This document shows, piece after piece, positions 54,276 through 62,698 of a DNA stretch of 64,000 bases. The stretch lies in assembly GCF_049568105.1 (NCBI RefSeq), contig NZ_CP145335.1, positions 2,914,001 to 2,978,000 on the forward strand, given 5' to 3'. Made by a program: the position numbers and the translations under genes. Numbering within the stretch: the first letter of the stretch is position 1; every line of letters begins with the position of its first letter. Origin of the DNA: Salinisphaera sp049568105. GTDB taxonomy: Bacteria > Pseudomonadota > Gammaproteobacteria > Nevskiales > Salinisphaeraceae. Below the pieces are notes generated by a model that searched no databases, was not told the origin of the DNA, and saw only the letters and a program-made list of their open reading frames with translations.

Positions 54276-54468
54276 CTGGTTCTCCTCTTTGCATAGCGCC
54301 ATTCGGGCTGCATCGCACCTTGTCCGAGGCCCCTGCCTGCGGCAATACAGCAATCAACAAGCCGGCCTTCGCCAAACGCGAAACCCCAGATGACAACAGG
54401 CTTCGCAGACGCTTAGGATCGATGCTCAACTTTGGTCGAAGCCGGTCGAAAGACCGGCCTGCCTGCCC

Positions 54469-55368
54469 GTGAAACGCATCGATCTGCTGACGCTTCGCCT
54501 GTTCGTCGCCATCGCTGATACCGGCCGTCTGACCGCGGCCGCCGAGCGCGAACATCTAGCGCTGGCCGCGGTCAGCAAACGGATCGCCGATCTGGAGGCC
54601 TCGCTCGATGCCACTTTGCTCTATCGCCGGCCACGCGGCGTCGAACTCACGCCGGCCGGCGATGCCCTGCTGCACCACGCCCGCTCCGTACTCGAATCCA
54701 TGGAGCGGCTGACCGCCGATCTATCCGAATACAGCGCCGGGGTACGCGGCCATGTGCGCATGCACGCCAATACCTCGGCGATCATCGAATTCCTGCCGGA
54801 AGATCTGGCGGCCTTCACCCAGGCGCGGCCCCAGGTCCGGATCGATATCGAGGAACGGGTCTCGCTGGACGTGGTTCAGGCGGTGCGCGACGGGCTGACC
54901 GATCTCGGCATCTATGCCGCCCACGTCGGCGCTGACGGCCTGCAGACCCGTGCCTATCGCAGCGACCGGCTGGTGCTGGTTACTCCGGCCGATCATGCCC
55001 TGGCCCAAACCCGATCACTCGAACTGCGAGAAGCGATCGAGCATGACTTCGTCGGCCTGCAGCAAGACGCCTCGCTGCACGCCCTGATCCACGACGCCGC
55101 TCGGGCCGCCGGCAAGCCGCTACGCATGCGGGTTCAGGTGCGCAGCTTCGAAGCCATCTGCCGCATGATCGCCTGCGGCCTGGGCATCGGCGTACTCCCC
55201 GATCGGGCCGTAAGCACGCACGTTGCCACACTCGATTTACATACGGTCGAACTCACCGACGCCTGGGCCCACCGCGAACTACGCATCGCCTATCGCGACT
55301 TCGACACCCTGCCCGTACTCGCCCGCGAGATGGTCGAACATCTGAGCCTTTCCGGCGAAGACGGTTGA
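54469..55368 (+). CDS. LysR-family transcriptional regulator
   Basis: A 299-aa LysR protein starting with GTG (MKRIDLLTLRLFVAIADTGRL). The helix-turn-helix is at about residues 18-60 (ERE...LALAAVSKRIADLEASL), followed by an effector-binding domain (VRMHANTSAIIEFLPEDL). It is divergent from the DUF3311-symporter pair and is likely to regulate it. Confidence 0.88.
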   Translation: MKRIDLLTLRLFVAIADTGRLTAAAEREHLALAAVSKRIADLEASLDATLLYRRPRGVELTPAGDALLHHARSVLESMERLTADLSEYSAGVRGHVRMHANTSAIIEFLPEDLAAFTQARPQVRIDIEERVSLDVVQAVRDGLTDLGIYAAHVGADGLQTRAYRSDRLVLVTPADHALAQTRSLELREAIEHDFVGLQQDASLHALIHDAARAAGKPLRMRVQVRSFEAICRMIACGLGIGVLPDRAVSTHVATLDLHTVELTDAWAHRELRIAYRDFDTLPVLAREMVEHLSLSGEDG

Positions 55369-55808
55369 GTTAATTCGCCAAATAGCAAACACGACGTAGA
55401 AAGGCTTGCGCTTCGAAATCGCTGGCTCGCGCTATATTTGGCCCTATATGTTCGTAGACGGAGTCGGCTATCGACCCGGAGCGGACATCATCGACCTAAC
55501 AGAAGTCGGCTGACACGGCATAGCAGGAACTCGCAATCACGGATTTGGAGATTGCTGAAATCCTCTATGAAAACGGAACGATTCGGTTCTGGCTCGCACA
55601 CTCAGTGGCCGCTGACGCCAGTTGACCGATTGGTACGTCATCTGTGTTTTGTCGCGTATACCGGAGACGTCCGGGGAAGCGCAGTCGGCCGCTACGCTAC
55701 GACCGTACGCTCGATATGGGAGTGGAAGCACGTGATGATTGAGTTCGCGGGTCGGCCGATCCAAGATGGACTCGGTCAATATTGGCCACGAGGGAGGGGG
55801 GACGATCG
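55369..55808. other. Junction region with short decayed frames
   Basis: 440 bp between the LysR gene and the ATPase gene. Two short frames with protein-like composition are visible: 55447-55512 (MFVDGVGYRPGADIID...) and one around 55543-55626 (DLEIAEILYENGTIRFWL...), both interrupted by stops. They look like fragments of a small gene. Base composition drops from here on, so this may be the left boundary of transferred DNA. Confidence 0.45.
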
Positions 55809-58022
55809 ATGATAAGGACACTGACGCTGGCGGACGTCGCGACATACCCGATTGGAGGCATGCAGATTGGGCCGCTGACCAAATGCAACTTTGTCTATGG
55901 CCCGAATGGATCCGGCAAGACAACCTTGTCGCGATACCTTGCCGATCAGCAAGGCGAGGCATTTGAAGCATGCTCGGTTGTTTGGGGAGGGGGTCGAGCG
56001 CTTCGGACCGATGTCTACAACCGAGACTTCCTCCAAGACGCGTTTAGTGAGGACGGAAAGACCAAAGGTGTATTCACGCTCGGAGAGGAGGACAAAGAAG
56101 CTAAGGAACGCATCAGTCAGCTGACCGACGACATCGCTGAGGAAGCGGATAAAGAGCTGCGGCTGACCGTCACATTACAAGGCGATGATGGCAACGGCGG
56201 CAAGCAGGCTGAAATGGCTGCAGCGACCGAGGAGCTCAAGGATGCCTGTCTTGCGCAAACCCGGAAGCATAAGGAAGAGTTCGGAGCTGCCCTTAAAGGC
56301 GTAATGGGGAACAGTGAAGTCTTCCGCGCGCGCCTTTTAAGGGAGCGAGAGCAAAACGATGGGGATACCTGTCTATTCGAAGATTTACAGACAAGGGCGC
56401 ACTCAGTGTTCACCGCCAACCCTGTATCGGTTTCCCGTCTCGAACTGACTGACCTGGTTCGCCTGAAAGCGCTTGAGGAAGACCCCATCTTTAGAAAGGC
56501 CATCATCGGCAAGGCGGACGTTAACATCGCCGGCCTGATCGCCAAGCTCAACAATTCCGACTGGGTATCTCAGGGTGTGAAATTCCTGAAGGAAAGCCGG
56601 CCCAAGTGTCCATTCTGCCAGCAGAGCGTTCCGGACAGCCTTGAGCAAGACCTCGCCGATTTTTTTGATGAGTCGTTTACCAGGGATACGGCTCGACTTA
56701 AGCAAATCGCGGACGATTACAAGGAAGAGGCTAACCGCATCAGTACAGCGTTGGAAAACCTTCGGGCGACTTCAACCGACTATCACGACAGCAAAGAGCT
56801 TGGTCGCCTCATCGATGTGTTCGATGCGCGCCTCTCCTCAACGTTGCTCCAGATACGGCAAAAGATCCAATCGCCTAGCTCGGTTATTGAGCTCGATGAT
56901 GTGGTATCAGCTCTGGAGGATATTAATAAGCTCTTGATGAACGCAAATGCCAGAATCGCGGAGCACAATCAAAGGGTAGCTAATGCCGCTTCCGAAAAGG
57001 CCCGGCTATCGGCCGATTTTTGGCGTTACTTAATCGACGTAGAACTCAAGGACGATCTCGATCGCTGGGACAAGTCCAACAACAGTATTGGCCGTGCGAT
57101 CTCATCCTTGAAGGAGCAAATCCAAGCATCAAAGGACAAGCAGGACGAATGCAAAACAGAACTCAACAGACTTGAGGAAAGGGCCACTAGTACCAAGCCG
57201 ACCGTCGAGAAAATCAACCAGACGCTAAACGCTTTCCAATTCACTAACTTTCGTTTAGAGCCGGCTGAGGAGGCGCACAGCTACCATCTCGTTAGGTCCA
57301 ACGGGGAATCTGCGTACCATAGCTTGAGCGAAGGAGAGAAGACCTTCATTAGCTTCCTCTACTTCTACCACCTTTCTCAAGCAGCAAATTCAGCAACAGG
57401 TATCGAGGACGACCGTGTAGTGGTGCTTGATGATCCAGTCTCCAGCCTAGACAGCGACATTCTATTCATCGTTTCCTCTTTGACGAGGGAAATGGCGGAC
57501 ATGGCACGAAGCGGAGACAGTCCCATTAAGCAGGTATTTGTTCTTACCCACAACGTGTACTTCCACAAGGAAGTCACTTTCGCGAAGGGTGGCGGCCTCC
57601 CTAAGTCTGCTTTTTGGGTGTGCCGAAAAACAAATGGCGTGACCGGTCTCGTAGCCTTCCAGAACACCAATCCGGTTAAAAGCAGTTACGAATTACTCTG
57701 GCAGGATGTCCGCAAACCGGAAGGGCGCTCGTTAACCTTACCGAACACGATGCGTCGAATCTTCGATAGCTACTTCAAGCTCCTCGGCGGTCTGGACGTT
57801 GACAAAGCGTGCGATGGACTTGTCGGTGACGAGAAGATTGCGGCGAGGGCCTTACTGTCGTGGGCTAATGATGGGTCTCATGCTGTCCATGATGACTTAC
57901 ACATGGTTCCGAATGGCGACGCTGATGCCCTCTACCTAAAAGTCTTCAGGCGCATCTTCGAAAACCTTCATCAGGGCGACCACTATCGGATGATGATGGA
58001 TACGGACTTCAAGCCCGAATGA
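55809..58022 (+). CDS. RloC/PrrC-like AAA ATPase, candidate anticodon nuclease
   Basis: A 737-aa AAA_13-type protein. Walker A GPNGSGKTT is at residues 31-39. A long coiled coil (about 100-500) is interrupted by a CPFCQQ motif (Cys 267, Cys 270), reminiscent of a zinc hook. The C-terminal lobe has LSEGEKTFISFLYF, Walker B VVVLDDPVSSLDSD and VFVLTHNVYFH. After it, NTMRRIFDSYF offers an Arg-x3-Asp and GSH a His 38 residues later, close to the Arg-x3-Glu...His triad of PrrC/RloC anticodon nucleases, with Asp for Glu. RloC combines this nuclease with a coiled coil hook, so the length and order fit. A plain AAA_13 ATPase without nuclease activity is the alternative. GGAGG precedes the ATG. GC is below that of neighbours. 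Confidence 0.7.
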   Translation: MIRTLTLADVATYPIGGMQIGPLTKCNFVYGPNGSGKTTLSRYLADQQGEAFEACSVVWGGGRALRTDVYNRDFLQDAFSEDGKTKGVFTLGEEDKEAKERISQLTDDIAEEADKELRLTVTLQGDDGNGGKQAEMAAATEELKDACLAQTRKHKEEFGAALKGVMGNSEVFRARLLREREQNDGDTCLFEDLQTRAHSVFTANPVSVSRLELTDLVRLKALEEDPIFRKAIIGKADVNIAGLIAKLNNSDWVSQGVKFLKESRPKCPFCQQSVPDSLEQDLADFFDESFTRDTARLKQIADDYKEEANRISTALENLRATSTDYHDSKELGRLIDVFDARLSSTLLQIRQKIQSPSSVIELDDVVSALEDINKLLMNANARIAEHNQRVANAASEKARLSADFWRYLIDVELKDDLDRWDKSNNSIGRAISSLKEQIQASKDKQDECKTELNRLEERATSTKPTVEKINQTLNAFQFTNFRLEPAEEAHSYHLVRSNGESAYHSLSEGEKTFISFLYFYHLSQAANSATGIEDDRVVVLDDPVSSLDSDILFIVSSLTREMADMARSGDSPIKQVFVLTHNVYFHKEVTFAKGGGLPKSAFWVCRKTNGVTGLVAFQNTNPVKSSYELLWQDVRKPEGRSLTLPNTMRRIFDSYFKLLGGLDVDKACDGLVGDEKIAARALLSWANDGSHAVHDDLHMVPNGDADALYLKVFRRIFENLHQGDHYRMMMDTDFKPE

Positions 58023-58778
58023 TTACTACACGTTTCGTTTTCGCTCCGCACTAGCCCCTTACGCCAGCGTGGAGCTTCCGCTTCTGGCCGATAGCGGCGG
58101 CCGAACCTTCATGAAATTGGGCGGTAAACGAGCCCTCGATTCGATCTAGCGAGCCTCGTCTGCCATCTGGGCACACCCTCCGCCCTCGTTTCATACGGGA
58201 AAGCTTTTCAATGAGTAACGCCGCGAGCATTCGGCGTCACTGAGCCCCAGCAGCAAGCGCTCCTAAGATCGAGCACGGTCGCTCAGCGCCAGCACGCTCC
58301 GCAAACTGCCAGAGTTGAACAGCTTACAGTCGACGCTCGCCTTCAGTTCGGCCGAGCCATAGAGCGAAAGCAATAATCTCCGCGACAAACTTTTAAAAAG
58401 TTTCCAGAAATCTGATTTTTCATCAAATATTCTGCTTATATCTCAATTTTTCGAAAGCTTTATTATCGGTTTTTAACCGATAATCTGCTCTACGGCATAC
58501 CTCTTTTTAAGTCCGACCTCCAAGCTTCAGATGATCGGACTCCAGTTCGACATGCTACTCAATACCGGAAGAGGGTCGCTCCTATGCCAGACATACGAGA
58601 AGGCGAAAGCAAAGCAAGTGAACACGTGCCCGCTCCAACCGGCACGCGTCCATTGTGCTTCGACTTAGGGCGCTCGCCGCCAACGGCTCAGCGCATCCAG
58701 AAAAGCCTCGCTACACTGCCACCACATAGAGCAAGACAGGCCAGCTCCCGACCTAGACTCGGACACCGACAATCAGCA
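58023..58778. other. Convergent non-coding region with two palindromes
   Basis: About 755 bp without a credible gene. It holds AAACTTTT-A-AAAAGTTT at 58387-58403 and ATTATCGGTT-TTT-AACCGATAAT at 58462-58484 in a strongly AT-rich patch (58380-58500). Either could terminate the two convergent transcripts. A 92-codon frame at 58584 overlaps the Rieske gene antisense and was not called. Confidence 0.5.
58462..58484. terminator. 10-bp perfect palindromic hairpin between convergent units
   Basis: The stem ATTATCGGTT/AACCGATAAT closes on a TTT loop. It lies between the end of the ATPase gene and the end of the five-gene operon. No downstream T-run on either strand; a protein-binding or attachment function is not excluded. 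Confidence 0.45.
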
Positions 58779-59036
58779 TCACGACCGCTTCACATCCAGA
58801 GGACCGCAGGGTGGTCCCGCTATCTGCTCGCCGGTATCGAGATTAAAGGTCGAGAAATGTAACGGACACGAGATCGTCTTCCGTTTTGCGTTGATCCTAC
58901 CGTGAGCTAGCCACCCCTTTCGGTGAGGGCAATGGTTGGGGATTGTGTAACGCGCGCCTTCGATCTCTACGTCAAAAGTGCCGCCCTCCTCATACTCCCC
59001 GATTGGATCAATGTCGTTATCGTAAGCTTCGGCCAT
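58779..59036 (-). CDS. Rieske-type [2Fe-2S] ferredoxin, probable electron donor to the diiron oxygenase
   Basis: An 85-aa stand-alone Rieske protein. The cluster ligands are in CPHRKG (Cys-x-His) and CPLHFS (Cys-x2-His), at about residues 36-38 and 57-60, followed by the FNLDTGEQIAGPPCGPL tail typical of bacterial Rieske ferredoxins. It is the last gene of the operon, three bases after the oxygenase. Its inferred job is delivery of electrons to that oxygenase. No dedicated reductase is present. Confidence 0.85.
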   Translation of the reverse strand: MAEAYDNDIDPIGEYEEGGTFDVEIEGARYTIPNHCPHRKGWLAHGRINAKRKTISCPLHFSTFNLDTGEQIAGPPCGPLDVKRS

Positions 59037-59039
59037 GGT

Positions 59040-59867
59040 TCAAGCGGCAATTGCATCGCGTGATTTATCAACGGCTGCATCGAAAGCCGACATCGTCAAG
59101 TGGCGGCCGAGAAGGACGCCGCGCCAAGCATTGTCTGGTGAGAAATCACCATCCTTGTCCATGGCCCGAAGAATGCGATGCCCTTCTGCAGCATGAAATT
59201 CGTCGATATGAACATGCTCACTATAATAAGCGTGCTCTTGAACCCCAAGTCTTTCGCATGCTTTTACGTAGCAGTCAAAGAAGGTCGGGATCATGGTCTC
59301 AAAGTAAGTGAGCGCTCCGACGAAAAAGGATGTGTCGCGAGCACGAAGGACCATCCAGTAATACATGTTCGCGAATTCGAAGATTGCATCGCCGCTGACA
59401 TCGATGTAGTACTGCAAATCCGTCCGCATATCGAGTTCTTTCAGAAGGTTGATATACAGGTTGGTATGCGCCCGTACTGGATTTCCGGAGCCGAATTCAT
59501 CGATCATCATACGCATCATCGGCATCTGCGCGGCGAGCGATAGCCTTGGCATGACAGGCCAGAATATTTGTGCTTCGGTCAAGCCGTCCACGGCGAACTC
59601 CTGCACCAAGGTGCGAAACTGATCAAGGTTGATATCGGTTGCGACAAAGGAGGCCGTTTCAGGCTCGTCTGCCGCGTCTGCATCAATCAAATTCGCGAGC
59701 ATCGTTCGAAAGTTCGCCAAGTCTGACGGCATCTCCGATTCGCCGGAGGTCTTGTGAATCGATCTGTCGATCCAAGCGAGTTCAAACTGTCTCATGTCGT
59801 CTGGCATCGAATTCGGTACGCTGAGTTCAGAGCGGTTGGCGAGAAATAGATCTTTATGGGTGAACAT
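59040..59867 (-). CDS. Heme-oxygenase-like diiron oxygenase (RohS-like N-oxygenase candidate)
   Basis: A 275-aa member of the HDO (heme-oxygenase-like diiron oxidase/iron-containing redox enzyme) superfamily. Likely ligands are Glu 124 with His 134 (DEFGSGNPVRAHTNLY) and the helix Glu 211-x6-His 218-x3-Asp 222-x2-His 225, matching the E-x6-H-x3-D-x2-H signature; an N-terminal Glu near 98 completes the set. HDOs include N-oxygenases such as SznF and RohS. Next to a RohP-like enzyme and an aldolase it is the candidate that oxidises 2-aminoimidazole to 2-nitroimidazole. Other HDO chemistry (oxidative C-C cleavage) cannot be excluded from sequence alone. Confidence 0.82.
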   Translation of the reverse strand: MFTHKDLFLANRSELSVPNSMPDDMRQFELAWIDRSIHKTSGESEMPSDLANFRTMLANLIDADAADEPETASFVATDINLDQFRTLVQEFAVDGLTEAQIFWPVMPRLSLAAQMPMMRMMIDEFGSGNPVRAHTNLYINLLKELDMRTDLQYYIDVSGDAIFEFANMYYWMVLRARDTSFFVGALTYFETMIPTFFDCYVKACERLGVQEHAYYSEHVHIDEFHAAEGHRILRAMDKDGDFSPDNAWRGVLLGRHLTMSAFDAAVDKSRDAIAA

Positions 59868-59883
59868 AAGTTGTCCTCCTATT

Positions 59884-60693
59884 TCAGGCAGGCTGCTTAG
59901 GGATTTGGTTAGCTAGGCATGTCTCTGCAATCACACCAATTGATTGCAGTTTCACCTTGATGTGGCAGTACCAGTCTTCCGCAAAGAGAGTATTTGCCTC
60001 GCTTAGCGCGCAAATGTGCGTATTAATGCGGTCGTCATCAGCAGACAGCGAGGCAAGATAGCAGGCTGAAGGCTCAATGTTTGCCAGGCCGACGACACTA
60101 CCGTCATGTTCAGCTGAAGTCCCCACCAGTGCTTCCCAGCCGACGAAATAGGAAACACCACAATCCTTTAATGCGCGGATGAATAAATCACTCCGGGGCT
60201 CTGCATACGAATCTTTGATGCCTGTGACACGCTCGTGTCGGGCGATGTTGAGGAGTGTGTCGGTCCCTATATCGTTTCCCGAAGTTTCATGCTCGTGATA
60301 AATCCAGAAGTCCAATGACGAAACGTCGATCAAGGCCTGAAAATGACGCTTGATGTCGTCCTGTGAAACATCTTTTCCAAAAGGTGAGCCAACGATGGCG
60401 TGCTTCGCACCGAGTTCCTGGGCAATGCCAATCAGCCGAGAGGCTTCGGACGTGCTTGAACGCAGAATGCCGGCGAAAACTCGCTCGGGCGCGACCTGAT
60501 CCATTACATACCGGAGCATCGCTGTCCATTGCTCATCTGTCAGAACGGCACCTTCCCCGGTGCTCATGCAAGGCATAAAGCCAAGTCCCGGTCTATCGAG
60601 CCATCGAACCAACGAAAACACGCTTTCCTTGCAGACTGAGCCATCAGATCTGAGGGGCGTAACAAGTGGGACGTAACAGCGAGCCTCAAGCAT
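59884..60693 (-). CDS. DHDPS/NAL-family aldolase (RohR-like candidate)
   Basis: A 269-aa class I aldolase of the dihydrodipicolinate synthase/N-acetylneuraminate lyase family. The Schiff-base lysine is Lys 160 in VTGIKDSY, the catalytic Tyr is Tyr 132 in WIYHEHE, and STGEGAVLTDEQW occupies the place of the GTTGE loop. It is not likely to be the lysine-pathway DapA, given the altered loop and context. In the azomycin route a family member splits 4-hydroxy-2-ketoarginine into pyruvate and guanidinoacetaldehyde. The start overlaps the preceding stop by eight bases. Confidence 0.82.
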   Translation of the reverse strand: MLEARCYVPLVTPLRSDGSVCKESVFSLVRWLDRPGLGFMPCMSTGEGAVLTDEQWTAMLRYVMDQVAPERVFAGILRSSTSEASRLIGIAQELGAKHAIVGSPFGKDVSQDDIKRHFQALIDVSSLDFWIYHEHETSGNDIGTDTLLNIARHERVTGIKDSYAEPRSDLFIRALKDCGVSYFVGWEALVGTSAEHDGSVVGLANIEPSACYLASLSADDDRINTHICALSEANTLFAEDWYCHIKVKLQSIGVIAETCLANQIPKQPA

Positions 60694-61210
60694 GGCCGAA
60701 GTCGTTCTCTGTAATTACGAGGCTTCGCGACTCGTTATAAAGCTGTTGAAGTTCCCCTGGGAACGATCCACCAGACCGAATACCGCCGGGCTGAGTACCG
60801 TAGGAACAAGCTACGTACCGGACGGTCGGTTGCGATTTAAGAAGCACTGGGTCGAAGGTATACAAAAGCTCGCTTTCTTCTATGACGCTCGCCGCGAGCA
60901 AGGCACAACTCGGTGATGACGTGCGAATCTCAGCTAGCTGCGGGTCATTAGCTGCCCGCTCTATTGTCGCGAGCGAATAGCCGCGGCGTCTGAAAGGCAT
61001 CTCTGTATGCAAGACGTCCATGAATGGGTAATAGGCATCCTGCACTTCCCTCGGTCGGCGCCAAACAATGGAATCGCATATCCCGATTTGGTCGAAAGAA
61101 ATCTCAAATCCTTCGTCAAAATTCGACATGACCACCTTGAGGGCACGTTGGCGGCGATCATTTAGTGCGTGATGCATGCCCATGAATACGGTAGCGTCTA
61201 TTACAGCCAT
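60686..61210 (-). CDS. DUF6190-like protein (RohQ candidate)
   Basis: A 174-aa protein resembling the DUF6190 family: MAVIDATVFMGMHHALNDRR, then QIGICDSIVWRRPREVQDAYYPFMDVLHTEM. The N-terminal Asp in a strand-helix context looks PIN-domain-like, but I see no full set of PIN acidic residues. It lies between the PLP enzyme and the aldolase in a tight operon. By elimination it could be the cyclodehydratase that turns guanidinoacetaldehyde into 2-aminoimidazole; this is inference from position, not from a known motif. Confidence 0.7.
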   Translation of the reverse strand: MAVIDATVFMGMHHALNDRRQRALKVVMSNFDEGFEISFDQIGICDSIVWRRPREVQDAYYPFMDVLHTEMPFRRRGYSLATIERAANDPQLAEIRTSSPSCALLAASVIEESELLYTFDPVLLKSQPTVRYVACSYGTQPGGIRSGGSFPGELQQLYNESRSLVITENDFGHA

Positions 61211-61216
61211 TGAGAT

Positions 61217-62419
61217 CTAACCCTTAAGCTGGAGAAGGGAAGCTGCTGCAGCCGAAATCGAATTTCTGAACTCCTGGGGATCGCGTGCTAGTGCGACACG
61301 AATGAATTTGTGACCGTCAGCCGGTTGACTCCAGAAGAAATAGCGCCCGGGGAGTACGTACACGCCCCAGCGCCGAAGATGCTCTTGAACCTCATCAGCA
61401 GAGTGTTCCGTTTTGATCTTCAGCCAAGCGACGCTGGTTTCTATCAGCGGTCTTTGGTACTCCAAAATATCGCTTGGCAAACTTTCGATCAGGAACTCGC
61501 GGTTGGTTGTGAGCACTTCGCTCACCGATGCCAATCCATCTTTCTTGCTATTTTCGACATATCTTGTCACCAGCCTCAGGATAAAAGGCGATACATTCAG
61601 CAATACGCTCGTGACGATCGGGTATATCTCGGTATTCAGGCGCCGGCTTGCCATAAGCGAAGCGCACTTCGTGTCTTGCAACGGCCACGTCTTGCCGGTG
61701 TCTTCCATCGCGATGTAGTCAACGCCAGAGGCTTCTAGCACCTCGTAGGCATCGCTCCTCCTATATCCTGAAGTTCGGAGAAAAGCTGAGAAGCAAAAAT
61801 CCAACACGAGAATCTTGCCATTCGCCTCGCAGTAAGAGACGACTTCACGAAATGCTCGATCATTTGGCGCAAAGAGGCTAAACCCAGTGGGATTATTGGG
61901 ATCGACCCAAACGATAGCGTCTAAATCTCGAGCATAGGCATCTAGATTTGACTGAATCTTATCGCAATCGTAAAGGGCGTCTTCGTGAATTGGACTAATC
62001 TCCAGCCCAGCATGCTTCATAAGGTCGTGAAGGTTATCGAAGCAAGGTTCAACTAGCCCCACCGAGCAATTATTCTGCCGAAGATATGTCGCAACCACCT
62101 GCATCGATATCGAAGCGGCATATGTAAGGTAGATATCATCGATACGATCCAGCGCTTTGCGCTGCCCATGAAAGTTATAAAAAGCCTTCTTGAACGCTAG
62201 CTCACTTTCCCTTTGCGTCGTTGCTTCCGACTCATACCAAAGGGACGGCAGCCCCTCAACTATTTCCTGTTGCCCCTGTGATTGCCGCTGATGGGTATGA
62301 GCGTCCGCGAGGTTATGCTCTACCTCGAGCGCTTCAATTTCATGTTGAGTAATATCAGCTTTTCTACCCGGAAAAGATGTATCAGCTCCAACGTCATGAA
62401 GCGGGATCGTTTCACTCAT
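61217..62419 (-). CDS. PLP-dependent arginine hydroxylase/oxidase of the MppP/RohP type
   Basis: A 400-aa fold-type I PLP enzyme. The N-terminal segment (about residues 34-65: EHNLADAHTHQRQSQGQQEI, LPSLWYESE) matches the lid region of MppP/RohP, the O2-dependent L-arginine oxidases/4-hydroxylases, rather than ordinary aminotransferases. Further matches are LTYAASISMQ, PCFDNLHDL, VDPNNPTG, and EDTGKTWP with the Schiff-base Lys 243. The C-terminal FFWSQPADGHKFIRVALAR contains the carboxylate-binding Arg. AGGAGAT seven bases upstream sets the ATG at 62419. It is the first gene of the operon. Confidence 0.85.
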   Translation of the reverse strand: MSETIPLHDVGADTSFPGRKADITQHEIEALEVEHNLADAHTHQRQSQGQQEIVEGLPSLWYESEATTQRESELAFKKAFYNFHGQRKALDRIDDIYLTYAASISMQVVATYLRQNNCSVGLVEPCFDNLHDLMKHAGLEISPIHEDALYDCDKIQSNLDAYARDLDAIVWVDPNNPTGFSLFAPNDRAFREVVSYCEANGKILVLDFCFSAFLRTSGYRRSDAYEVLEASGVDYIAMEDTGKTWPLQDTKCASLMASRRLNTEIYPIVTSVLLNVSPFILRLVTRYVENSKKDGLASVSEVLTTNREFLIESLPSDILEYQRPLIETSVAWLKIKTEHSADEVQEHLRRWGVYVLPGRYFFWSQPADGHKFIRVALARDPQEFRNSISAAAASLLQLKG

Positions 62420-62443
62420 TAATATCTCCTCGGAGTCACGGCT

Positions 62444-62459
62444 ACCAGTTATCACTGGT
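62444..62459 (-). promoter_or_regulatory. Hairpin in the operon leader
   Basis: ACCAGT-TATC-ACTGGT forms a perfect 6-bp stem about 25 bases upstream of the PLP-enzyme start and overlaps the likely 5' untranslated region. It may modulate translation or bind a regulator. Confidence 0.35.
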
Positions 62460-62537
62460 GGCCTGTTTTGCCGTGTCGATTATTACTACCGGGAAAGGCT
62501 GTATCCTGCAATTGGTTATATATGGGAATCTCCTTCC

Positions 62538-62566
62538 AGAATATGCAACAACCTCGAACATATTCT
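62538..62566. promoter_or_regulatory. Inverted repeat between the operon and the LysR gene
   Basis: Perfect arms AGAATATG and CATATTCT separated by 13 bases. Inner sequence ATATG...CATAT fits the T-N11-A class of LysR boxes. It lies 119 bp from the operon start codon and 133 bp from the LysR start, the expected position for a divergent promoter controlled by the LysR protein. Confidence 0.55.
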
Positions 62567-62698
62567 AGTTATCAAGTCGACCTCATAATTGGCCGTGGGC
62601 ATTACAGCAGTGACGGCAACGCGGACCACTTATGAAACCAAGGCACATCGTATCCTCCGTCTACCGATATGCCCTCTTTCGGATAAGGGATAGTTACT

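Noticed and set aside
55438..55812. A 124-codon frame before the RloC-like gene
   Set aside because: It crosses the ribosome binding site and start of the ATPase gene and shows no domain; the visible peptide-like fragments lie in other frames and are broken.
59884..60693. The DHDPS-like gene considered as lysine-pathway dapA
   Set aside because: The substrate loop (STGEGAVLT) departs from GTTGE, and it sits in a tight operon with a diiron oxygenase and a RohP-like PLP enzyme rather than with cell-wall or lysine genes.
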